A stretch of DNA of 64,000 nucleotides from Isoetes taiwanensis (taxonomy: Eukaryota > Streptophyta > Lycopodiopsida > Isoetales > Isoetaceae): assembly GCA_021234155.1 (NCBI GenBank), contig JAJEKV010000057.1, positions 622,001 through 686,000 on the forward strand. The letters run 5' to 3'. The notes under the pieces are model-generated. The model did not search any database. It was given only the letters and a program-made list of their open reading frames with translations, and was not told where the DNA came from. Made by a program: the position numbers and the translations under genes. Of this stretch, positions 1 through 11,260 are shown piece by piece. Position 1 is the stretch's first letter. The number at the start of each line of letters is the position of its first letter.

Positions 1-657
1 TTCGGTTTGGGCGTGGACATGGAGCTCACTTCCCCAACCAAGATTAGGGTGCTTACGTGGCGGTGGTGCACATGCTCGGGGTGAATGCCCTTGTGAGTCG
101 GTTTAGGGCGGGTGTGTGAGCCCTCTCGCCCTTGTTGTGGCCTTCATCGTGAGGCCGTGGAGCATTATGCGGTTTTATGCCCTCACTTGCGGGCTGCACA
201 GGATTGGGTTAGGGCTCTGTTTCAAATGAGATTGACTAGCCCGCCGATTCTTTTCTTCATGTGTATCTGGTGCTTGGCGCTCTTGCGGCAACAAACCTTG
301 CATCTGTCGCGCGGCTTGGTTGGTGTGGCTGATTTGGGCGGCGGTTGTGGATCTTCGGGGGATTCAGCGACTGCGGCCCTCTCGATTCCTCGACTCAGGT
401 ACAAGCTATTTCAAAGCGTTCTGGTGTTCCCGGGAGTAGTAGAGCGGAAGTTTGCCATTTGGCGGGACTTCTTGGGTGTTGTAGATGGTGATGGTCGGTT
501 TGTACGGCAGTAGAGTTGCAGTTTTTCTGTGAGGTTGTTGTGGAGTGTCGAGGTATCGCTGTCTCTTTGGGGCAGTTCTCCTTCCTCCTCACTTGCTTTG
601 TAACATTACCATTCTTTTAATATATTGATGACACAGTTCTTCAAAAAAAAAAAAAAA
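1..657 (+). mobile_element. 3' end of a non-LTR (LINE/L1-type) retrotransposon with poly-A tail
   Basis: The segment enters from the left edge and ends in a 15-base A run (643-657) directly after the tail TATATTGATGACACAGTTCT. The same 3' sequence recurs at 29,487-29,972 and 52,612-53,110, each ending in A, which is the signature of target-primed reverse transcription. The coding part resembles the C-terminal zinc-binding region found after reverse transcriptase in plant LINEs. Only the distal end lies in the window, so the full element length is unknown. Confidence 0.75.
71..513 (+). pseudogene. LINE ORF2 C-terminal zinc-binding fragment
   Basis: Two overlapping frames together read like the reverse-transcriptase zinc-binding domain of plant LINEs. 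NALVSRFRAG in one frame is followed, after a one-base shift near 110, by CEPSRPCCG, then EAVEHYAVLCPHLRAAQDW in the other. The spacing of Cys, Cys, His and Cys fits that domain. Further downstream the frame is less convincing and may be 3' UTR. The frameshift makes this copy non-functional unless it is a sequencing error. Confidence 0.55.
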
Positions 658-1059
658 CCATTACCCTTGGCTTAGGATTTTTAAGTCAATGTACGAAGGA
701 TGTATAGTGCTCCATGATCTGCAACAACTGAGAAAGCCAATAGAGTCCAGAGAAATATGAGAAGCCTTAATAAAGACATATATACATGCACTATGTAAAC
801 GTATAAACATTTGTCGAGGATCTGACACTTACCTCCATCACAACGCATTAATGCATTTGTGTAAACCACATTTCTCGTGAACCTTTAAATCATATTGGAG
901 CCTTCTTATGGCATGGATGGTGGGTCTTTGATAACAACCCAAATTCCTTGTTGACTTTGCACCCTTAAGAATGCCACATATAATTCTCCATGCCTAAAGA
1001 TATGCTTCAGAAGACATTTACCTACCTTGTGCATTGGTTTACGTTTCGGAGACCATATC
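658..1059. other. Intergenic, nothing recognised
   Basis: AT-rich sequence between the LINE tail and the R1 repeat. No convincing reading frame, RNA gene or repeat was found. Confidence 0.4.
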
Positions 1060-1770
1060 CTAGTCATATTTGGCCAAGATCTTGCACAGTGTCATCTTGT
1101 AAAGGGACAGTGTTGACGCCAGAAGATGGACCCTTAAAACCTTCTGGAAGTTGTTTGTCTCAAATGTCCTGTCCCTTTGGCCCTGGCAACGGACATGCAA
1201 CTTTCGCACTCCGGAACTATGAATTGGTTCTTCCAACATACTTAAAACATCGATATTACCATGAGGACCAAGTTTCGTGGCCAGAAGACCACCCCTTCTC
1301 CAACAAGTGCCAAAATAGCTCATATCTAACACATCGGTAGTCAATTGGCCTAGGAGGTGGCGATAGAATACTGCCAGATAGAGTGTTCGTGTTTGTTTCA
1401 TTGCCCAAACTGACTGTAACTTGGTCCTTTGAGTAATTTTGCCATTCTGGACGATATGGCAAAGTCAAATCGCCATTCTGGAGCTTCTGCACTGCCCAAA
1501 CGACGAAACACTTGAGTTTCTACATGGTCTCCCGGTTTAAGAAGTTCTCCAGACCGATCTTGGATTTTTTTGAATCTGCTCGAAGCAGGGTTCTGGAACG
1601 GAGGATTCAACTCTTGGATAGGGAAATTGAGCTCTGCGAGAGGGGGCATTAGCATACGGCCCTCCCGGAGGAGCGATGCGAGGAAAGGCTTCCTCGGGAC
1701 ATTTTTGGAGTCCATCTCCTGGGGCTTGGCCTCTCCCATCTACTGTGATAGCCCCGCAAAGTCATAGCCT
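1060..1770 (-). repeat. R1 dispersed repeat, minus-strand copy
   Basis: Read on the minus strand, this block matches in order the unit repeated in tandem at 17.9-21.9 kb. It contains the landmarks GAGAACTT, GAAGCTCCAGAATGGCGATT, CACCTCCTAGGCCAATTGAC, GGGGTGGTCTTCTGGCCA and AAACTTGGTCC. Two overlapping minus-strand frames (1739-1398 and 1401-1060) give peptides such as EAPEWRFDFA and HLLGQLTT that also appear in the tandem copies. That suggests old coding sequence or a conserved repeat consensus. No known protein family was recognised. Confidence 0.6.
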
Positions 1771-1802
1771 TGTTCAACTTGGAGAGACAGAGAGCATGTT
1801 AG

Positions 1803-1945
1803 AGGCTAGTTGGCATGTTTGAGCCACCTTGGCATGCTGGAGCCTAGGTGGCATGTTAGAGCGCACGTGGCATGTTTGAGCCACCTTGGCATGTTAGAGC
1901 CCGCATGTTGAGTCCACATGGCATGTTTGAGCCAACTAGATGGTA
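1803..1945 (+). repeat. M1 minisatellite, short block
   Basis: About seven imperfect 19-20 bp units alternate between GGCATGTTTGAGCCACCTT and GGCATGCTGGAGCCTAGGT types. This is a small block of the minisatellite that forms long arrays at 31-32.6, 36.7-37.4 and 38.6-39.7 kb. Confidence 0.8.
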
Positions 1946-2057
1946 TGGTAAATCTTAGGGGCACAACATTTGAACCATAAAAAATAACATATGAAATCAA
2001 TTGCAAAATATTTTATTGGAGATGACATTTTTAGGCCATTAATATTTGAATTGGAAT

Positions 2058-2156
2058 GTTGGAGCGACCTTGGCATGTTGGAGCCTAGGTGGCGTGTTTG
2101 AGCCATCTTGGCATGTTGGAGCCACCTTGGCATGTTGAGCCACCTTGGCATGCTCT
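2058..2156 (+). repeat. M1 minisatellite, second short block
   Basis: Five units of the same 19-bp repeat, separated from the previous block by about 110 bp of unrelated AT-rich sequence. The gap looks like an insertion into, or a break of, one array. Confidence 0.75.
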
Positions 2157-3495
2157 TTGTTGTGGTAAAGTGTAACGATATCAAAATTCCATTATACTTT
2201 TTAACTTTTATTTCCTATGGGTTTGTAGACCTGACTTTGTAAAGAATGTTTCAATGGTCATTCAACGAACTTTTTGGTCGTTCCGATTACAATGAACTTT
2301 TTCCTTGAGGAGAAGAATGATGTCTTCTTGGTATATTGCCAACAGTATGAATAGTAAAGTCAATTTACTTTATAAATTTGAAGTTTGGTTTGTCTTTTTG
2401 GATGATAAACCAAAATCCAACTTATGAACTTAATTGAACCATAGCCCGAATGTGATTTGAAGCAAAGATATATTTTGGAAATAAAGAGACCTTGCTTTAG
2501 GATCTAAGCATCGAAAATTAGGTATTTAAATGGAATGTAATTCAACCATGGTGACTGAACAATGGCCCACAAAGAAGGTTGTTTCAAGCAAATGTACGCT
2601 TTGGATGCTTTGGGTATAAAGTTAGCATATATAGTCGTTGATGAGTAGAATGTGACGGGGCGTTAATGCACTCATTAAAAACCATTCACCCAATTTTTTC
2701 TGGAGTGATCTTTCACATGGAACATGTTCCAAGTTGACATGCCAAAATTATGAGAGATGCCATTGACATGACATGAGTACGGTGAGGTGGCAAAGATGAC
2801 TGGTGAGGTGGCAAAATATGAAGGGGTGGAAAAATGAAAATGTGCATAAACAATTTGGCAACTTTTAAAGAAAGCATATTTCTCCATGGTGACATGGCAT
2901 TTCTTTCGATGGTGTGGCATGTCACATGATGACTAAGCATTTTATGCACTTTAGATAGAAAAAGACCATTTTTTTGAAAAAGGTTTTTGTTTTTAGTGGC
3001 ATAAGTAGGTTTTTCTTATTGCCCCTAAATTCTCTTGTCAATTTCTTTATGAAACTTGAAAACTTGTCCTATTTCTTGTAGAGATGCTTAGTCATCATGT
3101 CCATATCATCTATATGTTACGATGTTGAGCAATCATTGCCACACCACCCCATGAATGACCAAAGATGTACATTCTTCGTTGGCCTTGCTTAGTTGGCATG
3201 ACATGTCACCTACTTGGAGTGCCACATCATCATATTCCATGTCAACTGTTGTGCATTTATATTTTACCACTTACCTTATAGAAATTGCAAAATGACACTT
3301 TACCGAATCATCATGCCAGTTTTTCCATGTCATCACCATAATTTGGCAACTCATTGGCGCACATCACATTTGTACAACTATTTCTCATAGTAGTTGCATT
3401 TGCCTTGAACTTTTTTTGAGAACTCCACAAAGGCCTTTGGGATTTGGCAGTATCTTGATTCATTTCCTTTGAGTACTATAAGTCAAGTACTATAA
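2157..3495. other. Intergenic, CATG-rich, no gene seen
   Basis: AT-rich sequence with dispersed ACATG and CATGTC words around 2,700-2,950 and 3,180-3,400, reminiscent of decayed M1 or S2 repeat. The minus-strand open frames here are low complexity and unsupported. Confidence 0.35.
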
Positions 3496-3640
3496 GGGTG
3501 CATCCCCATAAGGAAAGAGTTGGATTTTCTTGACTCGTCAACAACCCTGATGTGTTGAAGATAATGGGAATGCTAATTTTCTGGCTGGGTTTGCCATGTG
3601 GCAAAGTCGGCCAGGATAACAGCCTAATGGGGATGCACCC
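3496..3640. mobile_element. Tourist-like MITE (PIF/Harbinger type)
   Basis: A 145-bp segment has perfect 14-bp terminal inverted repeats, GGGTGCATCCCCAT on the left and its complement on the right, with similarity continuing a few bases inward. TAA precedes the left end and follows the right end, matching the 3-bp TAA or TTA target duplication of PIF/Harbinger elements. It has no coding capacity, so it would depend on an autonomous partner. A chance inverted repeat is unlikely but possible. Confidence 0.65.
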
Positions 3641-4382
3641 TAAACACCTAAAGTCTAGGTATCAGTATATCCAAAACTCAAAGCATGTAGATTTGAAGTG
3701 CATTAAAAATTCTGATTAGACAAAATTATGCAATGCCACTAACCATACATATCACAAGTGACAAAGTTGAATAAAACAATGAAATTTGAAAGGCAAATTG
3801 AGGCTATGTTTCTAAAATAGGGGGTTTGGCCCGATAAATCCACCCATTTCTGGAAATTCTAGACAAGTCAAACTATTTCCAACCATTGTTCCAACTTTCA
3901 AAGCAAAAAAATCTGGCAAAATAAAATGCCCTATCAATAGTTTTTTCCGATCATCTTAAATGCCAGGCCGCATTTTATCTAGTTACTTAGATTGCTATTT
4001 TCAAACCATGAATAAATTCCCACTAATAAGCAATAGGCCTACAAGAACTTTAGTTCAAATTATCCTGCCCTCCCACCCAATGGGCGGGATAAATTTGAAA
4101 AGCATGCCTTTATTTTTTTAACTCATTCATTGGATCGAAACCATATTCACTTCCAACTGTGCCTCCAGCCACCGGCGGCGTGGCTCCAAATGCGCCCCAA
4201 TGGCGAATCCATCTCCGGCTCCCTGCTCCAGCATCTCCTTGGCAAGAGTGATGAAGTTAATGCAGTTTTTCTTAGCGGCCTTGGTTATTTTTCCAGCTTA
4301 TCTAGGTTACCTTCATCTGTTTGAAGTGCGAATGGAAGGCTTGGACCAGCTGTACATCTAGCACTTAGATCATTGCTTTGCC
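3641..4382. other. Intergenic; one weak 64-residue frame
   Basis: Mostly featureless. A plus-strand frame at 4,130-4,324 starts MDRNHIHFQLCLQPP and has slightly higher GC than its surroundings, so it could be a remnant of an exon. No family was recognised and nothing else supports translation. Confidence 0.3.
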
Positions 4383-4743
4383 CTGTAAAAGAGGCTACCT
4401 AGCATCTCTGGCCGTATATTTGATTCTGCGCTTCCAAGGTAGAGTAGTCTTCCTGATATTTGTTTGAACTAGTTCAAAAACTTTAAAGTTTTACACTGAT
4501 TTTCTTTGTTTCATACATTGAAGAACTGTTTTTTTCTTTGTTTGCAGCAGAGGACCTCCTTGGCTGTAAAAGAGGCTACCTAGCATCCCTAGCCGTTCAT
4601 TCTAAACTTCCAGGGTACAGTACTCTTCCTGATATTTACTTCGAACTAGTTTAGAAAATTTAAAGTCTTACACACTGATTTGCTTTGTTTCATACATTGA
4701 AAGACTATTTTTCTCTTTGTTTGCAGCAGAGGAGCTCCTTGTC
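4383..4743 (+). repeat. 181-bp tandem duplication resembling exon plus intron
   Basis: Two adjacent diverged copies (4,383-4,563 and 4,564-4,743) each begin CTGTAAAAGAGGCTACCTAG. Each contains a possible donor (GGTAGAG or GGTACAG) and ends with a pyrimidine tract and TTTGCAG acceptor followed by CAGAGGA. The layout is what duplication of a short exon with its intron would leave. No protein was recognised, so the parent could be a non-coding transcript. Confidence 0.5.
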
Positions 4744-5029
4744 TGATGCGGTGGGGCTGCTCTGTGACTAGATTGGGCAGAGTTGTGCCCCCTTTGTTGG
4801 CTGCCCCTTTGTCTGTTTTGTTCTGTGGGGCTGGCTTTTGGAAAATAATTTGTTTACATTTGCGTGTAATGCATATGATGTAAGATTGTTATAATATCAT
4901 ATCCTGAATGGATCAATTTGGGTTCGATTCCCAAAAGGCTATATTAAAACATAAGCGAAGCACAAGTAATTTGGATTTAAGTAAAGAATTGATCAAGAGT
5001 AGAACAATAAAAAAACAATGATTAGTTTT
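4744..5029 (+). other. Possible 3' end of a transcribed unit
   Basis: After the second TTTGCAG acceptor the sequence becomes T- and GT-rich, with phrases such as TTTTGTTCTGTGGGGCTGG, and then AT-rich. This is compatible with a last exon and 3' UTR. The evidence is compositional only. Confidence 0.2.
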
Positions 5030-5590
5030 CTTAAGAACCGTATTTAAGAAGCATGTAAAACAACTACTGAAAAAAACCACATGTCGATATTCGTTAGAAC
5101 CATGTGTCTCTATTTGAGAAGCACCACATTTGAAAACAACTATTTTAAAAAACTACATGTGATTATTCTGTTAAACTACATGTTATTATTTAGTAAAAAC
5201 GACACTTGAAAACAACTACTCGTGGATGTTCCACTAAGCCACATATTTTTTTTAGCATAAATAATACTTAAAACCAACTACTAGTTTAAAAACCACGTGT
5301 GGATATTCTGTTAAATCACATGTTGTTTTAGTAAAAACAACACTTAAAAACAACTACTGTTCTAAAAACAATGTGGATATTTTGTAAAACATGTTATTTT
5401 TTTTAGTAAAAACAGAAAACAACACCTAAAAACATTGCATTGAATTTCTTTTTAAGGCTGTCAATTTTCTATGCATAGACTTTTTAGCCAAAAACTACAC
5501 ATTGTTTCTAGCATTTTTGGAACAAAACTATGGGTACTTTTTAAGTGTTGTTTTTTTGCAAAAAAGATACCAAAAAACTACACGTTGAGC
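5030..5590. repeat. A-rich degenerate tandem repeat, about 75-85 bp unit
   Basis: At least five imperfect units share AAAACAACTACT, then ACATGTGGATATTC, then GTTAAACCACATG. Related words recur around 43.1-43.3 kb. The divergence suggests an old array, with no coding potential. Confidence 0.55.
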
Positions 5591-5678
5591 AAATTTTGGG
5601 GTTGTAGTGTATTAGGACATGCCATGATGAGTTGACCAGCCGCTCCATGTGATGCTACACACAGCATCAGTGGGGATA

Positions 5679-5703
5679 AAGGAATAGAATAGAATAGAAT
5701 AGT
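5679..5703. repeat. (AATAG)n microsatellite
   Basis: Four consecutive AATAG units in otherwise unremarkable sequence. Confidence 0.7.
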
Positions 5704-6033
5704 TTTTTAATAAAGGGATCATATCTCTAGGAGGTGATGGATATGCACATCCTCTTCTGTCCTCTAACACTGCGTTGATATATATCATTATACAGTTTGT
5801 CAGCAGGCGTATTACTGTGAAGGTTTTTCCCGTACAAACTCTTTTGGGGAGGAGGAGGGGGGGTTAATCTTAGGCAGTAATATACCTGCTGAACCATCTC
5901 TTTGTTCAGTCATATAGGCCTATTTATCTTTCTGGACGATAAAAACAAATCCAATTCAAGTTAATTCATAACGGAATTTAAGGATCGGATCTCACGCACT
6001 TTATTAGCTCCTTGTTTTTAACCGGGGCACCCA
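5704..6033. other. Intergenic, nothing recognised
   Basis: Includes a short G run near 5,850. No gene, repeat or RNA could be supported. Confidence 0.35.
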
Positions 6034-6490
6034 TATGATCCTCTCGAGAGAATTTTTGGATTGCACAAGAGAATCATAGTGATTCTCTCAAGTGAAATCA
6101 CAGTGATGTGGCATCTTCTTCTTGCGTTTCTCTTCCCCTGATTTGTTGTTCTGCGCACCTTCAGATCTGGCAAGTCCACCTGGGTGTGGGTCTGACTCCG
6201 CACGCTTTGCGAGGTGGTTGTGATTTGCGAGTGGCTGTGATTAGCTCGAACTAATCACAATGATTCTCTCTACCCCACATCGCACATGCGTAATGAATGC
6301 ACAATAAAGCATGTGAAAGCATAATTTCATTAATGTGCCGCCAACCTGCCGTCCTGCGCGATGCCTTTTCCCTGTGATTAACTTGAGCTAATCGCGTGAT
6401 TCTCTAAAGAGAAGCATGATTAGCTCGAGAGAATCACGCCGGGCTCGAGAGAAACACAGTGATTAGCTCGAGAGAATCACGCCGCACCAT
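6034..6490. repeat. Inverted and direct copies of a TCGAGAGAATCAC motif
   Basis: The words GAGAATCAC, GTGATTCTCT and GATTAGCTCGAG recur in both orientations at least ten times. The right part (6,380-6,490) has near-perfect back-to-back copies able to fold. It could be a decayed foldback element. It lies about 800 bp upstream of the EMC3 start, so a regulatory effect is conceivable but not shown. Confidence 0.45.
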
Positions 6491-7269
6491 GGTTAAAATG
6501 AGGAGCCAATATTAGGGTGAAATCACACTTGTGGCCGCCCATTATCCTAAATTCTAATCCACCAATCAAATGTTTGTTTTTTGGATTCCTGGGCATCTCC
6601 TCTATCACACTTGGGGTGCCCAGGATGCAATATTTCCTGGGCGGGGGACATATTTCTGGTCGGGGTTACCCCCTGACCAAGATCTTCGCCACTGCCACCT
6701 CAGTGCCACGTTGCAGAGAAAAATCAAAGAGCAAATATTAGGGTTCTTCCTGCTTCAAAAGCTGCGCAGATTAGAACGATTTAGCACTGGATTCACGCGG
6801 ATTGGAGCCGGTTTTGCAAAAGGAACTTATAATGAAGCATCAACAACAAAAATCCGAATTAGATCAACCTAAAATCGAGCTAAGCAGCCTCGAAATCATT
6901 ACTGAATAGGTCCAAAATTGCTGCTTGAAGAATTGATTTACAGTTAAACAGGTATGCTGGTGTTTTTCAGGAACCTGAGCGATTCCAGAGCAGAATCGGA
7001 GCTGCAAGACATGATTTTAGGGTTCTCTAGTTGCTTCATCCTCTGTTAGATATTTCTGACGTGGCAGTTAGTTCTTGGGTGCAGGTGTGACAACCAGTTT
7101 ATTGGGCATCTGCAACCCGTCCAAAGACATCAAAAAATAGTTTTGGGCAGCCACTAGTGTGATTTCTTGAAAATAATACAACACTTTAAGCTTCCACGTA
7201 GGATTGTACATAGGTTTCCTAGGGTATTAATCAGTGTAGAAAGCTTTGAGATCGTAGCAGAAACGAGCG
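6491..7269 (+). promoter_or_regulatory. EMC3 upstream region, probable promoter and 5' UTR
   Basis: The 780 bp before the EMC3 start codon contain no other gene on this strand. From about 6,700 the sequence resembles a plant leader (AAATATTAGGGTTCTTCC and TTTTAGGGTTCTCTAG). It may contain a leader intron. No clear TATA box or start site could be fixed. Confidence 0.3.
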
Positions 7270-10200
7270 ATGGCAAAGAACGAGCTGGTGCTGGACACTG
7301 CTATCCGTGATTGGGTACTGGTTCCGTTATCGCTAGTTATGGTTCTAATAGGGATCTTGCGCCATTTCGTTTCCAAGAGTATGAACTCCAATCAGCAACC
7401 CGATGCCACGGCTCTCAAAGAGTCGTAAGAATTACTGAATTTGTATTGCTTAATTCTTTGTCCTCCACTATGGTAAAATACACTGCCAGGGTTCAACAAA
7501 TCTGCCGCTTGTTTTTGAACTATTCATTAGTTCTTCTCAAATATGTAGAATTTCTCTTGAATTAGCTTCAATAAGAGGGAGGGAAGAAGAAGTCTTAACA
7601 TTTAGGAAACCACGATCTCGATCCGTCGAGGAGCATCTGCATACGGACGTTAGTCTTCTATGGCAGCAGAAATTGCGGATTAATCCTAAGAAAACGAGTT
7701 TTTCAAGTCCGATTCCTGTTGTTATGCGAACATTCACCTATTGTTATGTGAAGATTCAAGCTTTTATTGAATGGCCTGTTCTTCGTTTCCTTGATGATGC
7801 GTGATCTATAAATTTCTTAAGGTAGTCTGATGGCATGCTTACGAGAAGGAGTTATGGATGGGTTTCTTGCCAATTTTGTCTAATGAATGGCATTTTAGCT
7901 TCAGAGCCAATCTGAACTCAATTATCCCGAGATCCTTGCTAGTGTTTCTGTCCAAGTTTGAGCTCAAGGCTCCTTTGGCATTGAGAACTGCAGTAGATTA
8001 AAACATTAATGCTCGTCTCTGTTGAACATGGGTATCTTCATGAGATAAGACATTTCAGATGGTGTCACACGACTTTTTTGTGTTATTACTATGATGTTTG
8101 TTTTGTTACTCTATAGAAGTGTGAGAATTCATGCGCTGGTATATTTGTTACTCCTTTGATTTATGCGCCATACTAAGATAACTTTTTCCAATTGCAGGCA
8201 GGTGCTATTGAGGGTCAGGAATCTGAGAGGAGCTGCAAACTTTATTCCAACCAAGTCCTTTCTAATGCGTCGTTTGTACTATAACAATGAGGTTCTTACT
8301 TACTATCTTTAACATGCAGATTTATTATTTGTTTTAGCTGATACGAGGTTTAAAGCAATCTTAGAAACTTGTCGTATTGATGAAATTCAGAGCCTCTTGC
8401 ATCTTATGAGTATATTACTAGCATTTGTCTAAGAGATATAGAGGTGTCATTTAGCCAGTAGAATTTCAGGTGCTGCCAGAAAATGATGGCAGAAAGTATT
8501 CTGTTATTCTATTCATGAACTGCTGCTGTGAGCTTTGCATCGGTAACATATATACTGCTGCTATAGATCTTTGTACTGCAGACATGGATGCATACTTTTG
8601 CTGCTGCTGCAATGAGCAAAAGTTCTAAGTTGGTTGCTTCAGCTGCTGCTGTTTGTGGCAATCTACATCAATATTAACAAATCCAAGTACAACATATAAA
8701 TGTAAAACATACTAAATGAGAGGCGATTCAAAATTCTAACCATGGCAGCAGCTGTTTGCTCATAATTATGATGTAAATGGACGTGTACAGCTTTGATTTC
8801 AAAAGGTCAGGCACAATGACTGTATTCTATTTGAATCCCTGTTTTTCACTTGGTGATTTTCAAAATGATGTCCTTAGGATTTTATCTGTGCTGTATGGGT
8901 CCTATCATCTAAAGAAAGGGGTTGTTTGAGTTTGAAGCTGTTTATTGAGCACAGATTATTCATTTTAGTATTTATTGAATGTACATGTATTTATTTATTG
9001 AAACTGGTTATGTATCTCTGATCCTATACTTCGATGCTTCAGTGAATTTGGCTAGATAGTGCAATAACGTCTCTTAAGAGGGCTATCTCATAGAACATAC
9101 ATTTAAAATTGTGGTAAATTTTCCAGAATTATATAAATATGAAAATCTGCACAGAGATGCTTTAACAATCTTGAGCTTATGCTGAGCCGAACTTGAAGGT
9201 ATGAGAGGTATCAGATCCCCCAGGTTGTACGTTGTCAAGGAGAGAATATTATAAGTATTGTTGAGTGGTTTCATCTGGACGAAATTGCATGAATGACCAG
9301 TCCTCTGCGTGATTCATTCTACAGTGGCAAGATCTGAGTGTGATCTGCGGTGGTCAATGAATCTAAGAGGCGCTGCCAGACTGTTCAAAGCTTCAATCAC
9401 CTAGATCCTGAGTTTCCAACACAAACTTGGAATGGGCATGGGAAACTTGCATCTCCTATGGCATGGCTTTGGCAGGAAGACAATAGATATCCGTGATAGC
9501 AATGGACTTCAATCTTTAAGTATAGCCATGGAACTTGGAGTTGCAGTCATTAATACTGAACACACTGAATTTATATGGTTGGAAAATGCGCATCTGGTAC
9601 TTGTACACATTTTAATGTTTGTGTCTCTCTTGGTTAGGAAAATGGTTTGTTGCACGTTCCAAAAGGACAGGGGCCCAATATGCAAGCTCAGATGCTTTCT
9701 GATCCAAACATGGCAATGGATATGATGAAAAAGAATTTGTCGATGATTGTACCTCAGGCATGGTGTTCTTGTTTATTCATATTTGTAGTATGCACTCAAA
9801 TCATGTGACTGACAGGTTATGAATTTTGAATGTGCAGACTTTAACATTTGCATGGGTGAATTTCTTCTTCTCAGGCTTTGTCACAGGTTTGCTCGTAACA
9901 AGTGTTGGTTAACATTTTATGGGTAGATGCAAATAATTAAAAGTAATTTGCGGTTATTTTTTGTTACATTGATTGTGGGGTCCTTGTTTACAGCTAAAAT
10001 TCCATTTCCATTAACCCAGCGGTTTAGACCAATGCTTCAGAATGGTATTGATCTAAGTTCTGTTGATGTAAGCTATGTCAGCAGCCGCTCTTGGTAAAGA
10101 TGAAACTCTTTTGATCTGCTTGACTTATAATACGTTCCCAGCATTTCTCATTTTACATATAATATTTTTGAAAAATATATCTGTTTTGAAGGTATTTCTT

Positions 10201-10584
10201 GAATTTATTTGGCCTCAGAGGTCTCTTCAGCTTAATTCTTGGTGAAGAAAATGGTAGGCAATGAATATGCACTTCTCTTATAGCTTCTATATGCTGGGCT
10301 TGTTTTTGAAAATGTTTTTATGACTTCCTTTCTACTTGTAGCAACTGATGACACACAGAGAGTCATGCAAACGCAAATGGCCATGCAAATGGGTGGTCTT
10401 GGGGCAGATCCCTCAAAGGTACATAACGTATTTGCAACTTAGTTGTTTGCATTCTTGCTAACATGTTGTATGGTCTTTAAAGACCCTTGGAGCAGAAAAG
10501 GATGGGTTGGATTTGATTCAACATGATTGGGCCTTGCCCAAGCTTGAACAGAGGGCTATATCCACTTTGAGAAGACTTCTATGA
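7270..10584 (+). CDS. EMC3: ER membrane protein complex subunit 3 (EMC3), 252 aa, 8 coding exons
   Basis: Exons are 7270-7424, 8198-8291, 9638-9757, 9838-9886, 9994-10093, 10192-10253, 10342-10418 and 10483-10584. Spliced, they give one uninterrupted 252-residue frame ending in TGA, the usual length for plant EMC3. EMC3 is the YidC/Oxa1-superfamily core subunit of the EMC, which inserts tail-anchored and multipass proteins into the ER membrane. Visible landmarks are the N-terminal [15 protein letters not shown] leading into the first membrane segment (about residues 15-34) and Arg31 in the groove-lining position. Others are [19 protein letters not shown], the second segment (about 124-140), [37 protein letters not shown] with Arg182, and a C-terminal [16 protein letters not shown]. 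All introns are GT-AG except intron 3. Intron 2 is the longest (1,346 bp). The start fits the family N-terminus exactly. The gene appears intact. Confidence 0.95.
9758..9837 (+). other. GC-AG intron in EMC3
   Basis: The exon ends CCTCAG and the intron begins GCATGG instead of GT, with a normal TGTGCAG acceptor. The join keeps MIVPQ next to TLTFAWVN, as the family requires. GC donors are a known minor class and usually tolerated. Confidence 0.85.
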
Positions 10585-11136
10585 GTTGTGTGTTTACGTT
10601 TAAGATGACATTTTCAAGGCTTACAAGGTCGCAGCTCATGATATGTGCACGCAGTTGACTCCTAACTTTTTGAAGGGAAACTTATAGAAATGCAGCAATT
10701 TCATTGTGTGCTTTGTCAAAAATGCCCTTACATTATGCAAAGTCTATCAGAACATTTAAGATAATAATGCTTATCTATTCAATTTCAATTATTAGATCAC
10801 TTAACTCAAACAGGTCTATTGATTGCCTAATGAAAGGATATTTTATCGCCAACCTACAAGGCTTCTTTGTTGTTTAGTTGGATACAGTCATAAGCATGCT
10901 CTTCCAAGGTGGTTTTCCGCTTGCTTTTCCACACTTGTTTTTTGCCATGTGGAGGTGGAGGTGGTGGTCTCCATATCTAGGAGACACTATAGTGAATGCC
11001 AGTTTGATAGCTCCATTGGGCTCCGTGGTTTTCCAGAAAAAAAAATTGAGCAGTTTGATATCTCCATTGCGCTCAAATGCTAAAAGCAGTTTAGACAATT
11101 TTTTCGTATACAAGAAGGGATGGGAAGGGATATTTA
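10585..11136 (+). other. EMC3 3' flank, no further gene
   Basis: It holds the presumed 3' UTR and then a region with GTGGAGGTGGAGGTGGTGG. Plus-strand frames here (for example 10,878-11,255) show no recognisable domain and run into the adjacent hairpin, so they are not called. Confidence 0.35.
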
Positions 11137-11197
11137 TTTACTGGACATTCTTGGTGTGCCAACCATGCCTTTGCGCACACCAAGAATGTCCAGTAAA
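11137..11197. repeat. Perfect 23-bp-stem hairpin
   Basis: Arms at 11,137-11,159 and 11,175-11,197 are exact complements with a 15-nt loop. Part of the arm (TGGACATTC) is repeated once more just downstream. This may be a small foldback element or the stem of a small-RNA precursor. Confidence 0.75.
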
Positions 11198-11260
11198 TGG
11201 ACATTCCATTCTTGTTACATGCAAGCATGTTAGGATTCAGTCCGTGGACTACTAATCTCA

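Noticed and set aside
8520-8660. CTG/CAG-rich stretch resembling a trinucleotide repeat
   Set aside because: It is interrupted and short, and lies within EMC3 intron 2 with no expansion visible.
9432-9725. 97-residue open frame overlapping EMC3 exon 3
   Set aside because: It is in the wrong phase for the EMC3 exon and crosses the splice acceptor.
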